DNA of 64,000 nucleotides from an uncultured Lachnospiraceae bacterium (lineage in GTDB: Bacteria > Bacillota > Clostridia > Lachnospirales > Lachnospiraceae). How positions within the stretch are numbered: the stretch's first letter is position 1; each line of letters begins with the position of its first letter. The notes beneath the pieces are model-generated. The model did not search any database. It was not told the origin of the DNA and worked only from the letters and a program-made list of their open reading frames with translations. This document shows positions 1-7,755 of this stretch, in pieces. The translations under genes and the position numbers were made by a program. The stretch is taken from positions 1 to 64,000 of the forward strand of contig CAJUMC010000013.1 of the NCBI GenBank assembly GCA_910587085.1, given 5' to 3'.

Positions 1-353
1 GAAAAAGAAGAAAAATTTGTTTATAGATTATTTATAAAGCATGCGTTTACCGTGGGACGGGCTGCCGAATGCTAGAACGGTCAAGCGAAACAAACAATTT
101 CCGGTGTTTCCAATAATTTCCAGCGTTCTGAATAATTCCCTCGGATGTTTTATCTATTTTGCGAAAAAAAACATTAGCAAGATTGTTGAATAGTGCTATA
201 CAAACTTATTGAATCTTTGTTATATAATGAAACACGTCTGATTATGTGCCATTTACATACTATTGTGACGCACATAATTCGACTTCTTTCGCAAGAAAGA
301 ACAATAGAAGCAGAAAAATCTGCTTCTCAAAATTCAGGAAAGGAGATTTCAAC
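1..353 (+). promoter_or_regulatory. Upstream region of the secreted-protein gene
   Basis: This stretch has no convincing gene. It is AT-rich and has a good -10 hexamer (TATAAT, 223-228), but no clear -35 lies 17 bases upstream of it, so the promoter is only tentative. The following gene has a strong ribosome binding site (AGGAAAGGAG, about 336-345) before the ATG at 354. Transcription from 223-228 would give a leader of about 120 bases. Confidence 0.35.
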
Positions 354-2165
354 ATGAACAGAAAAAAGGGAATGGCATTTTTCCTGCTGCTTGCTCTGCT
401 GCTGACGACAGCATTCCCGGGAAATCCGGCTGTCATGGCTGACGCGGCGCAGAAAAATGTCATCACAGAGCTCGACTTCGAAGCACTGCCGCAGGACAAT
501 ACGCTGGAGGTTGGCGAAGTATTCAACTTCAACCCGCGGTACGAGACCGAGCTCGGAAAAGGAAAAACTACCGGAGTTGTCTGGTGGGAGGCAAACCCGA
601 AAACCAATACGGCGGGCGTCACCTCCTCGCGCTGGGGTTATGTATACCCTCTCTGGGCGGGCAGCTTTGAAATCCGCGCCCTCGCGTTCCCGGACACGGA
701 TAAGATGAATGCCTGGAGGAAAGATAACGCGGCAGGCGCGCAGTACATTACAGCGGTTACCGACTGGGTAAAAATCGACGTGACAAGCGACAGGGAGGGC
801 TACGCTCTCGTCCGCACGCAGAGCCAGCTGAATTCCGCTCTCGCAAACCGCGACTGCACCGATATCCACATTGTGACGGATAACGAGGTTACCTTCACGA
901 TCAAGCCGTACAATTATCCGAGAAGGACTCTTACCATTGACGCGCCGAACGCGGACGTTATCAACTCCGGCCGCTTCCGTCAGATCAATATCGTGCAGAT
1001 CAAGGAATCCACCTTCTTTGAGCGGACCATAGGCAATATCTTTCACATTACCGCGCCGAAGGCCAGCATGCGTATTTCGGATAAGGCCCGGATCAAGCAA
1101 CTCATCTTCGCGCCGGAGACAGACCTTACATCCGGAGAAGTTCCGAAGCTGAGCATTATCGGTGAGGGCGGAAGCATCGCGAATATCAGCATCGCTTCCA
1201 AGGGCGAGGTGAAGCTGAGCGGTGAAACCAGAGAACCGGTACCGGTTGTCGTTGAAGAAACCGCCGCCGGCACGAAGCTGGAAACAAGTCTGACCCTCGT
1301 TCTCGACGTAAAGTCGGATGTTGTCATTGAGGCGGCAAAGGAAGCTGTGGAGACCATCATCAACCTGCTTATGCCGAAGATCAAGGTAGATATCGCCGGA
1401 GAAGCAGAGGACGTAAAACTGAACGTTGAGAAGGAAGCCGCAGGCGCCGAAATCAAAACGGAGGTTTCCGTGGAGATCAGCACAAAGGCTGATATCAAGC
1501 TTGAAGTAAACAAGGGTGCGGAAGATACCGTAATCCGTCAGGACGAAGGCGTTACGGTAGAAGCCGACAATAAGACGGATAAGGAACTCGTTAATACCGA
1601 TCTGGAAGGAAACAATGCTTCCACCATCAAGCCGAGCGAGAGCACAACCGTAACAACGCCGGCAGAGCCGACGGAAACACCGTCGAATCCGTCCACCCCG
1701 GATACGCCGACGCCGACTCCTACCCCGACCCCGGAGCCTGATCCGGAACTTAAGCTTCCGACTGTCGAGCTTACCGGTTCGGCAAATGAAGTGATCACCG
1801 GACCTGCCATTAAAGCAACCGTTACCATTACCGACGGAATTGCCTGCATAACTACCGAAGAAGTGGACGTTGTATCCGGTTCCGCAATTACGGGTACCGC
1901 GCAGGCTGTCGTAAACCTGGAAGCCAGGGTAACTATGCCGACAGGTGAAAATGCTGCTGAATGGGAAATCGAATCCTACACATGGTATGTGAAGGACGAG
2001 GGCGATGACTCCTTTCTCGATGCTCAGGTACCTTCGGCAGACACCTTGACTGTATCTTTCGATTATGCAGTAGAACCTGCCTACTACTACGTCGATGTCG
2101 TCGTTAAATCAGGAGAGATTACAAAGACCATTTCCTCCCGGCCTCCGGAAGAAAGCACAGACTGA
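354..2165 (+). CDS. Secreted protein with Pro/Thr-rich linker, function unknown
   Basis: Predicted 603-residue exported protein. The ATG at 354 was chosen because it follows AGGAAAGGAG and begins a classic signal peptide: MNRKKG, then a hydrophobic stretch, with likely cleavage near residues 28-31 (VMADA). An in-frame start at 246 would put 36 unlikely residues in front. Residues about 35-270 are rich in short beta-strand-like segments and could form a beta-helix or Ig-like fold. Residues about 270-420 are acidic with many E/K/V repeats. A Pro/Thr linker (repeated TP, residues about 425-467) leads to a C-terminal domain of about 135 residues with beta-sandwich character. No cell-wall sorting signal is visible at the C terminus (it ends PPEESTD). 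It is monocistronic and followed by a terminator. A surface or matrix role is inference; no family is recognised. Confidence 0.8.
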   Translation: MNRKKGMAFFLLLALLLTTAFPGNPAVMADAAQKNVITELDFEALPQDNTLEVGEVFNFNPRYETELGKGKTTGVVWWEANPKTNTAGVTSSRWGYVYPLWAGSFEIRALAFPDTDKMNAWRKDNAAGAQYITAVTDWVKIDVTSDREGYALVRTQSQLNSALANRDCTDIHIVTDNEVTFTIKPYNYPRRTLTIDAPNADVINSGRFRQINIVQIKESTFFERTIGNIFHITAPKASMRISDKARIKQLIFAPETDLTSGEVPKLSIIGEGGSIANISIASKGEVKLSGETREPVPVVVEETAAGTKLETSLTLVLDVKSDVVIEAAKEAVETIINLLMPKIKVDIAGEAEDVKLNVEKEAAGAEIKTEVSVEISTKADIKLEVNKGAEDTVIRQDEGVTVEADNKTDKELVNTDLEGNNASTIKPSESTTVTTPAEPTETPSNPSTPDTPTPTPTPTPEPDPELKLPTVELTGSANEVITGPAIKATVTITDGIACITTEEVDVVSGSAITGTAQAVVNLEARVTMPTGENAAEWEIESYTWYVKDEGDDSFLDAQVPSADTLTVSFDYAVEPAYYYVDVVVKSGEITKTISSRPPEESTD

Positions 2166-2250
2166 CAGCAACCGGAAGGAAAACCAGGAAAATGTGTAAA
2201 ACATTTACCTGACCGCATTGCATGATATCTGCTTCACGATACCTGCAAAA

Positions 2251-2296
2251 AAATCCGCCGCCGAACGGTGAAAACCGGTTGGCGGCGGATTTTTGT
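2251..2296 (+). terminator. Rho-independent terminator of the secreted-protein gene
   Basis: A perfect 10-bp stem (ATCCGCCGCC at 2253-2262 pairing with GGCGGCGGAT at 2281-2290) is followed by a T run. It lies about 90 bases after the stop of the secreted-protein gene. Confidence 0.85.
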
Positions 2297-2325
2297 AGTA
2301 CCCCATGTATTTTATATGCTAAAAC

Positions 2326-2379
2326 AAATAATTATTTATTAAAATATATGTTAATTACAAAATAATTACTTATTAAAAA
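2326..2379. repeat. AT-rich direct repeat in the convergent intergenic region
   Basis: Two near-identical copies of about 20 bp of AT-rich sequence (2326-2345 and 2360-2379; core AAATAATTA[T/C]TTATTAAAA) lie between two convergent terminators. No gene is seen between 2166 and 2548, and no function is apparent. Confidence 0.5.
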
Positions 2380-2433
2380 TACTGTTTCGGCAGTGTACCG
2401 CGCTGAAATGTTCTGAACAAAAGCTGCACAGCA

Positions 2434-2468
2434 GAAAAAAACCGGCGTGTAAATCCACGTCGGTTTTG
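2434..2468 (-). terminator. Terminator of the S10-spc-alpha superoperon
   Basis: On the minus strand a stem (AACCGACGTG pairing with CACGCCGGTT, one G-U pair) is followed by a run of six or more T. It lies about 80 bases after the rplQ stop and is the first strong terminator seen after the ribosomal genes begin. Confidence 0.8.
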
Positions 2469-2548
2469 ATTTCATCAAGCAGAATTTTATCTAATATCAG
2501 AATACATGCGCGACCCGCACAATACTCCTGCCGGCCTGCATCATCCTC

Positions 2549-3085
2549 TTATACCAGCTCGATCAGCACGGTCATTGCAGCGTCGCCCTTGCGCTGCCCG
2601 ATCTTCACGATCCGGGTGTAGCCGCCGTTGCGATCCGCATACTTCGGCGCGATCTCGTCAAAGAGCTTATCGGCAAGCGCAATCTTCTTCGTTGCCTTCT
2701 TCTTGCCCGCGTTCTCCGCCGGCACCTCGGTAACATCATAAAGATATGCGGAAATCTTTCTTCTCGCATGCAGTCTGGACGGCTTATCCTTCCGGATGGT
2801 CTTCTCCACGGTGTCGAAAACGTCAACCTTCCTGCCGTCGACAACCTCCTTCACTCTCTTTCCGTCCTTATCCTTGCGGGCAACTTTCGCGTTTACCGTA
2901 ACCGTGTCAAAGTTGTCCCTCTCCTTCACTGCCAGCGCAATGAAGCCCTCGGCAATGCCGCGGATTTCCTTGGCCTTTGCTTCGGTCGTTATGATCTTGC
3001 CGTTGTACAGCAGATTGGTAACCTGATTTCTCAGCAACGCTTTTCTCTGGCTAGCGGTTCTGCCAAGTTTTCTATAGCCTGCCAT
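2549..3085 (-). CDS. rplQ: 50S ribosomal protein L17
   Basis: L17 (178 residues) is a large-subunit protein near the exit tunnel. The family N terminus is clear (MAGYRKLGRTASQRKALLRN), as is the conserved C-terminal part with YTRIVKIGQRKGDAA. It is longer than the roughly 120-residue Bacillus protein because of a charged insertion of about 60 residues in the middle (about 70-140, rich in D and K). Such extended L17 forms are, to my knowledge, common in Clostridia. It is the last gene of the alpha part of the superoperon, 12 bases after rpoA, and is followed by a terminator. AAGGAGG precedes the ATG. Confidence 0.97.
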   Translation of the reverse strand: MAGYRKLGRTASQRKALLRNQVTNLLYNGKIITTEAKAKEIRGIAEGFIALAVKERDNFDTVTVNAKVARKDKDGKRVKEVVDGRKVDVFDTVEKTIRKDKPSRLHARRKISAYLYDVTEVPAENAGKKKATKKIALADKLFDEIAPKYADRNGGYTRIVKIGQRKGDAAMTVLIELV

Positions 3086-3097
3086 GTCAATTCCTCC

Positions 3098-4063
3098 TTA
3101 TTCATTATTCTCGCCGGGATTAAACGATAATCCAAGCTCTTTTAACTTCGCGACGACCTCCTCGAGGGACTTGCGTCCAAGGTTTCTCACCTTCATCATG
3201 TCCTCCGGGGTACGGTTCGTTAATTCCTCTACGGTGTTGATGCCCGCTCTCTTCAGGCAGTTGTAGGAACGGACGGACAGCTCGAGCTCGTCGATATTCA
3301 TCTCCAGAACCCGCTCCTTCTGATTGTCCTCCTTCTGAACCATAACCTCGGCGGTCTTTGCGTTCTCGGAGAGATCGATGAAGGAATTCAGATGCTCGCT
3401 CAGCACCTTTGCGGCAAGACTGACAGACTCGTCCGGCGCCAGCGTGCCGTTCGTATAAACATCCAGCGTCAGCTTATCAAAGTCCGTAATCTGCCCGACA
3501 CGGGTATTCTCAACCGTCAGATTCACACGCTTTACCGGCGTGAAAATGGAATCAATGGCGATAACGCCGATCGGCAGATTGTCGCTCTTGTTTTTGTCCG
3601 AGCTGCTGTAGCCCCTTCCTCTGGTAATGGTCAGCTCGATATACAGCCGGCTGTCCGCCCCGCCGTTCAGCGTGGCAATTACCAGATCGGGATTGAGAAT
3701 TTCGATATCGGGATCCGCCTGAATGTTCCCGGCCGTAACAATTCCCTCGCCCTCAAAATCAATGTATGCCGTTTTTGCTTCGTTCGATTCGCTTGTATTT
3801 TTGATCGCCAGGTTCTTGATGTTCATTATGATTTCAGTGACATCCTCCTTTACGCCCGGGATCGGCATAAATTCATGCACAACGCCGTCGATCTTCACAT
3901 GGCTGACCGCTGCGCCCGGCAGGGAGGAAAGCATGATTCTCCTCAGAGAATTTCCCAGGGTTGTGCCGTAGCCCCTCTCGAGAGGCTCAACGACAAAACG
4001 CCCGTACTTCTTATCTTCTGAAATCTCAGCAATTTCAATTCTAGGTTTTTCAAAATCAAACAT
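3098..4063 (-). CDS. rpoA: RNA polymerase alpha subunit
   Basis: Alpha subunit (321 residues), which nucleates RNA polymerase assembly and binds activators and UP elements through its C-terminal domain. The start at 4063 gives MFDFEKPRIEI, the usual N terminus, preceded by AAAGGAGGG; an in-frame ATG 13 codons upstream lacks this. The N-terminal assembly domain contains PLERGYGTTLGNSLRRIML. The C-terminal domain begins around residue 245 and includes the helix-hairpin-helix segment NRTPEDMMKVRNLGRKSLEE. It lies between rpsD and rplQ, the conserved alpha-operon order, so core polymerase and ribosome synthesis are transcriptionally linked here, while rpoB and rpoC lie far away at 36-44 kb. Confidence 0.98.
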   Translation of the reverse strand: MFDFEKPRIEIAEISEDKKYGRFVVEPLERGYGTTLGNSLRRIMLSSLPGAAVSHVKIDGVVHEFMPIPGVKEDVTEIIMNIKNLAIKNTSESNEAKTAYIDFEGEGIVTAGNIQADPDIEILNPDLVIATLNGGADSRLYIELTITRGRGYSSSDKNKSDNLPIGVIAIDSIFTPVKRVNLTVENTRVGQITDFDKLTLDVYTNGTLAPDESVSLAAKVLSEHLNSFIDLSENAKTAEVMVQKEDNQKERVLEMNIDELELSVRSYNCLKRAGINTVEELTNRTPEDMMKVRNLGRKSLEEVVAKLKELGLSFNPGENNE

Positions 4064-4126
4064 CCTGGACCCTCCTTTAGGGTTGGTCTGAGGGTATCCC
4101 AAACAGACAGAACCACGCTCCGCCTA

Positions 4127-4723
4127 TTATTTGGAGTACAACTCGACGATAAGCATTTCGTTTACCGGAACATCGATCTGATCTCTGGTCGGAATCTCCT
4201 TCACCGTACCGGTCAGGTTTTCATGGTCTGCCTCCAGCCATGCCGGAACCGCTCTGCCGCCGGTTACCTCAAGGACGTCCTTATATCTCTGCGTGGATTT
4301 TGCCTTTTCTTTAATAGAAATGACATCGCCCACCTTCACCTGATAGGACGGGATGTTAACGCATTTGCCGTTGACAAGCACATGCTTGTGATCGACAATC
4401 TGTCTTGCCTCGGTTCTCGTTCTGCCGTACCCGAGACGGTAAATCACGTTGTCAAGACGAAGCTCGAGAATAATCATAAGATTCTCGCCGGTGGTGCCGT
4501 ACTTCAGCTTTTTCGCCCTCTCGAAATTGTTGCGGAACGGCTTCTCCAGCACGCCGTAGATAAATTTTGCCTTCTGCTTCTCGCGCAGCTGCAGGCCGTA
4601 CTCGCTGACCTTCTTGCCTGCTCTGGCAAAGCTGCGGTTGGACTTTTTATCAATACCAAGATAGCTCGGCTCAAGGCCTAAAGCTCTACATCTCTTTAAT
4701 ACAGGACCCATATCTCTTGCCAT
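4127..4723 (-). CDS. rpsD: 30S ribosomal protein S4
   Basis: S4 (198 residues) is a primary 16S-binding assembly protein and, in many bacteria, the feedback regulator of its operon. It begins MARDMGPVLKRCRALGLEP and carries the S4 RNA-binding domain around residues 88-150 (LRLDNVIYRLGYGRTRTEARQ). The usual zinc-binding Cys cluster of the N terminus is absent, so this is the zinc-independent form. It lies 18 bases after rpsK and 63 bases before rpoA. AAGGAGG precedes the ATG. Confidence 0.97.
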   Translation of the reverse strand: MARDMGPVLKRCRALGLEPSYLGIDKKSNRSFARAGKKVSEYGLQLREKQKAKFIYGVLEKPFRNNFERAKKLKYGTTGENLMIILELRLDNVIYRLGYGRTRTEARQIVDHKHVLVNGKCVNIPSYQVKVGDVISIKEKAKSTQRYKDVLEVTGGRAVPAWLEADHENLTGTVKEIPTRDQIDVPVNEMLIVELYSK

Positions 4724-4741
4724 AGTTATTCTGCCTCCTTA

Positions 4742-5149
4742 TTAGACTCTTCTGCGCTTTGGTGGTCTGCAGCCGTTGTGCGGAACCGGCGTAACGTCCT
4801 TGATGCTGGTCACTTCGATGCCGCATGCCTGAAGGGCGCGGATCGCCGCCTCTCTGCCGGAGCCCGGTCCCTTTACCATTACCTCAACGGATCTCAGGCC
4901 GTGAGGAAGCGCCGCCTTTGCCGCCGTCTCGGCAGCCATCTGTGCAGCGTAAGGAGTAGACTTTCTGGAACCGCGGAAGCCGAGCCCGCCTGCGCTGGCC
5001 CAGGAAATCGCGTTTCCTTCTGCGTCCGTAAGGGTGACGATTGTATTGTTAAAGGATGACTGGATATGTGCCTGTCCACGGTCAACATTCTTTCTAACAC
5101 GCTTTTTGGCAGTCTTCTTAGCGGCTGCCGATACTGTCTTCTTAGCCAT
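4742..5149 (-). CDS. rpsK: 30S ribosomal protein S11
   Basis: S11 (135 residues) forms part of the platform and contacts mRNA near the E site. Family hallmarks are GQAHIQSSFNNTIVTLTD and the C-terminal DVTPVPHNGCRPPKRRRV. The N terminus is a lysine/alanine-rich tail. AGGAGG precedes the ATG. It sits between rpsM (114-base spacer) and rpsD (18-base spacer). Confidence 0.97.
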   Translation of the reverse strand: MAKKTVSAAAKKTAKKRVRKNVDRGQAHIQSSFNNTIVTLTDAEGNAISWASAGGLGFRGSRKSTPYAAQMAAETAAKAALPHGLRSVEVMVKGPGSGREAAIRALQACGIEVTSIKDVTPVPHNGCRPPKRRRV

Positions 5150-5263
5150 GTCTGTAACCTCCTGTTTTAGTTTCGCATGCGCCCTGCCGTCGCCGCAGCT
5201 TTATATCCGCCGCGTCCCGCATGTTTTTCCGGCGCTGTCCGGTTGCATGCTGCAATAAATCAA

Positions 5264-5632
5264 TTATTTCTTCTTATTCGCAACGGTACGCTTCGGACCC
5301 TTTCTGGTTCTTGCGTTCGTCTTCGTCTTCTGACCGCGGACCGGAAGTCCTTTTCTGTGACGGATTCCCCTGTAGCATCCGATTTCCTGCAGCCTCTTGA
5401 TATTCAGCGCGATCTCTCTTCTCAGATCACCCTCGACCATCATCGTCTCATCGATCACGTCGCGGATTCTTGCGACTTCGTCGTCCGTCAGATCGCGTAC
5501 ACGGGTATCCGGGTTTACATTTGCCTTTGCAAGGATACGATTGGAGCTTACTCTTCCGATGCCGTATACATAAGTAAGCCCGATCTCCACACGCTTCTCT
5601 CTTGGTAAGTCCACACCACTAATACGTGCCAT
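5264..5632 (-). CDS. rpsM: 30S ribosomal protein S13
   Basis: S13 (122 residues) is a head protein that contacts the P-site tRNA and 50S bridges. It begins MARISGVDLPREKRVEIGLT and contains YRGIRHRKGLPVRGQKTKTNARTRKG in its basic tail. It has a good GGAGG site. Normally rpmJ sits a few tens of bases upstream; here a 458-base spacer separates them. Confidence 0.97.
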   Translation of the reverse strand: MARISGVDLPREKRVEIGLTYVYGIGRVSSNRILAKANVNPDTRVRDLTDDEVARIRDVIDETMMVEGDLRREIALNIKRLQEIGCYRGIRHRKGLPVRGQKTKTNARTRKGPKRTVANKKK

Positions 5633-6090
5633 GTGTTATTGCACCTCCGTTGAAATTGATTGGTAAAAGAAATGTTACCTGTTTTTTGCGACGCACAACT
5701 CTGCCTGGCGTGTCCTAGCACACAGCGTCCGGAATGGACGCAGCAGATTGCCGCCGCCTCAGCCGCTTTAAATTGTGACAGCCCGGACCTGCCGGCGCTG
5801 AAAGGCGAAAGCACTGTCCCGGTCAGACAATGCAGACCGGATTCTGCACAGCCGGAATTCCTCCGGCTTATCCGCCTAAAGGCAGCCCGCAGCACTTTAC
5901 GCAATGCTGCACCGCCCCACAATATCACAATTTTGTCCGATGTACACGCTTTCCCGGATGGCGTTTCCGGAAGCCGGGCTTGCTAAAGGCCCGTGACGTA
6001 TGGCACAGCGGACGATTGTAACGCAGAAAGCAAGAACTGTTTCTATATATAGAAACAATTGCAATGCTCTTTGAGACATTGCAATTGGAC
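5633..6090. other. Long spacer between rpmJ and rpsM
   Basis: No gene is visible here. The rpmJ-proximal end holds two adjacent hairpins, described separately. The rest is GC-rich with short hairpin potential, such as GCGTCC-N5-GGACGC near 5728-5744. In relatives this spacer is usually very short, so the extra sequence is unusual. Whether an internal promoter lies here could not be seen. Confidence 0.5.
6039..6087 (-). repeat. Two adjacent palindromes after rpmJ
   Basis: An 18-bp perfect palindrome (GTTTCTATATATAGAAAC, 6039-6056) abuts an inverted repeat with 11-bp arms (6056-6066 and 6077-6087, CAATTGCAATG) and a 10-base loop. Both lie just downstream of the rpmJ stop on the transcribed strand. 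The first is followed by only a short T run, so this may be a partial terminator, an RNA-processing site or a transcript-stabilising hairpin. Confidence 0.7.
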
Positions 6091-6204
6091 TTAGCCCTGT
6101 CTCTGCTTGTGCTTCGGGTTCTCGCAGATCACACGGATCGCGCCCTTCCTCTTGATGATTTTACATTTTTCGCAAATCGGCTTTACAGAAGATCTAACCT
6201 TCAT
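6091..6204 (-). CDS. rpmJ: 50S ribosomal protein L36
   Basis: L36, 37 residues ([20 protein letters not shown], ending NPKHKQRQG). It carries the zinc-binding Cys11/Cys14/Cys27/His32 ribbon typical of the C+ form. The start follows AAAGGAGTGAATAAAG. It is in the expected place between infA and rpsM, but both flanking spacers are expanded to about 390-460 bases. Confidence 0.95.
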
Positions 6205-6595
6205 CTTTATTCACTCCTTTCGAAAAAAGTCCGCTTATTATTATAACAAAAACGGACAGGAAATGCAAGCAGTTTTTTTCCAGTTTTTAAGCAGTTTTCC
6301 GGGGGATTTCTGGACATTCTGCCCAAGTCCCGCCGCCTGGAGAAATGGCAGAAAACCGCAGAGCTTCCGCAGGAGGTCAGCCGAAAAACAGCAGGGCAGT
6401 CCGAGAAACCGCAGAGCTGCGGGAAGTCATCTGAAAAACAGCAAAACAGCCTTCTGGGAAACCGCAGAACCGCCGCAGAAAGTCAGCCGAAAAACAGCAG
6501 GGCAGTCCGGAGAAACCGCAGAACCACCGCGGGAAGCTCCCATGGAAATGACAAAAACACAGAGATATCTCCCTGTGCTTTTGTCCGGAATTAAC
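6205..6595. other. Long spacer between infA and rpmJ
   Basis: No gene is recognised. Most of it is the 54-bp tandem repeat described next, plus the rpmJ ribosome binding site. The spacer is unusually long for this operon position. Confidence 0.5.
6351..6540. repeat. 54-bp tandem repeat inside the ribosomal operon
   Basis: About 3.5 imperfect copies start near 6351, 6405, 6458 and 6512 (periods 54, 53, 54). Each begins GAAA(A)CCGCAGA and contains GTCA[G/T]C[C/T]GAAAAACAGCA. The alternating 53/54 spacing argues against a conserved reading frame. It lies in the infA-rpmJ spacer and would be transcribed as part of the superoperon. Confidence 0.8.
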
Positions 6596-6814
6596 TTATT
6601 TATCTCTCCAGATAATCCTTCCCTTTGTCAGATCGTACGGCGACAGCTCGAGCGTAACCCGGTCGCCCGGCACGATCTTGATGAAATTCATACGGAGCTT
6701 CCCGCTGATGTGCGCGAGCACGCGGTGCCCGTTTTCCAGCTCCACCTGGAACATCGCGTTCGGCAGCTTTTCCACCACGGTGCCTTCAATCTCAACAACA
6801 TCGGATTTCGACAT
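6596..6814 (-). CDS. infA: Translation initiation factor IF-1
   Basis: IF-1 (72 residues), a single OB-fold that blocks the A site during initiation. Family sequence is MSKSDVVEIEGTVVEKLPNA through the C-terminal SPYDLTKGRIIWRDK. It follows adk by 47 bases. In most Firmicutes map, and often a small KOW protein, lie between adk and infA; neither is present here. Confidence 0.98.
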   Translation of the reverse strand: MSKSDVVEIEGTVVEKLPNAMFQVELENGHRVLAHISGKLRMNFIKIVPGDRVTLELSPYDLTKGRIIWRDK

Positions 6815-6861
6815 AGATTTCTCCTTTCCCTGATCTCCTTCCCTTACGCGCTCCGAGGGCC

Positions 6862-7503
6862 TTACGCAAGAATTGCGGCGATATCGTCAAATACCTCGGA
6901 TACCTCCTTCGTTCCATCCACTTCCTTCAGAATCCCCTGCCCGGCATAATAATCGATCAGCGGCTGTGTCTGCGAATGGTAAACCTCAAGCCTCTTTGCG
7001 ACGGTCTCCGGCTTGTCGTCGTCGCGCAGTACAAGCTCCCCGCCGCACGCGTCGCAGATTCCCTCCTGCTTCGTCGGGTTGTATACAATATGATATGTGC
7101 CGCCGCAGGAAAGACATGCGCGTCTTCCCGCCATGCGGCTGACAATATTTTCATCCGGCACCTCGACGTTAATCGCAAAATCAAGCTTTCCGCCCTCGGC
7201 AGCAAGCGCCTTCGTCAGCGCCTCGGCCTGCGGAATCGTGCGCGGAAATCCGTCCAGCACATAGCCGTCCGCACAGTCCGCCTGCTGGAATCGATCCATA
7301 ATGAGTTCGAGCGTCAGCTCATCCGGCACAAGCGCTCCCTGATCCATATAGGTTTTTGCCTTTTTTCCGAGCTCCGTACCGTTCTTGATATTTGCGCGGA
7401 AGATATCCCCCGTGGAAATATGAGGGATTCCGTACTTTGCTGCAATCATCTTTGCCTGAGTTCCCTTGCCCGCACCCGGCGCGCCAAGCATAACAATCTT
7501 CAT
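6862..7503 (-). CDS. adk: Adenylate kinase
   Basis: Adenylate kinase (213 residues), ATP + AMP = 2 ADP. The P-loop is GAPGAGKGT (residues 7-15) and the AMP-binding segment includes STGDIFRANI. The lid carries four cysteines (CLSCGG...CDACGG), the zinc-binding lid of the Gram-positive long form. It lies between secY and infA as in other Firmicutes. The start follows GAGGACGAT. Confidence 0.98.
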   Translation of the reverse strand: MKIVMLGAPGAGKGTQAKMIAAKYGIPHISTGDIFRANIKNGTELGKKAKTYMDQGALVPDELTLELIMDRFQQADCADGYVLDGFPRTIPQAEALTKALAAEGGKLDFAINVEVPDENIVSRMAGRRACLSCGGTYHIVYNPTKQEGICDACGGELVLRDDDKPETVAKRLEVYHSQTQPLIDYYAGQGILKEVDGTKEVSEVFDDIAAILA

Positions 7504-7668
7504 ATCGTCCTCATTTCTGCGCCGCTCTCTTTGCTGATTCTGCTTCAGGCCGGACGGCGCCCCGGCGCAAAGCGCTTGTTGCCTGTTTCGATATGCTGCT
7601 TTTTATGGGGAAGCTTTTGCTTTTCACGAGCTCTTCTGCTTTTTGCAGAATGCTCCGTAATTCAGACA

Positions 7669-7693
7669 CAGGGTGGGACGCCTGCCCCACCCT
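7669..7693. repeat. Hairpin in the secY-adk spacer
   Basis: An inverted repeat with 9-bp arms (CAGGGTGGG and CCCACCCTG) around a 7-base loop lies in the 252-base spacer between secY and adk. There is no T run on either side, so it is more likely a processing or stability structure than a terminator. No gene is seen in the spacer. Confidence 0.55.
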
Positions 7694-7755
7694 GGAAATT
7701 CAAATGCTGCAATCCACATCCCGGCCGAATGGGCCGCGGCAGCGCTCAAATTGCG

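Noticed and set aside
1680..1740. Thr-Pro repeats in the secreted protein as a mobile or regulatory repeat
   Set aside because: They are codons of an in-frame Pro/Thr linker, typical of secreted multi-domain proteins.
6351..6540. CRISPR or repeat-protein gene in the infA-rpmJ spacer
   Set aside because: There are no spacers; the unit length alternates 53/54, so no reading frame is kept.
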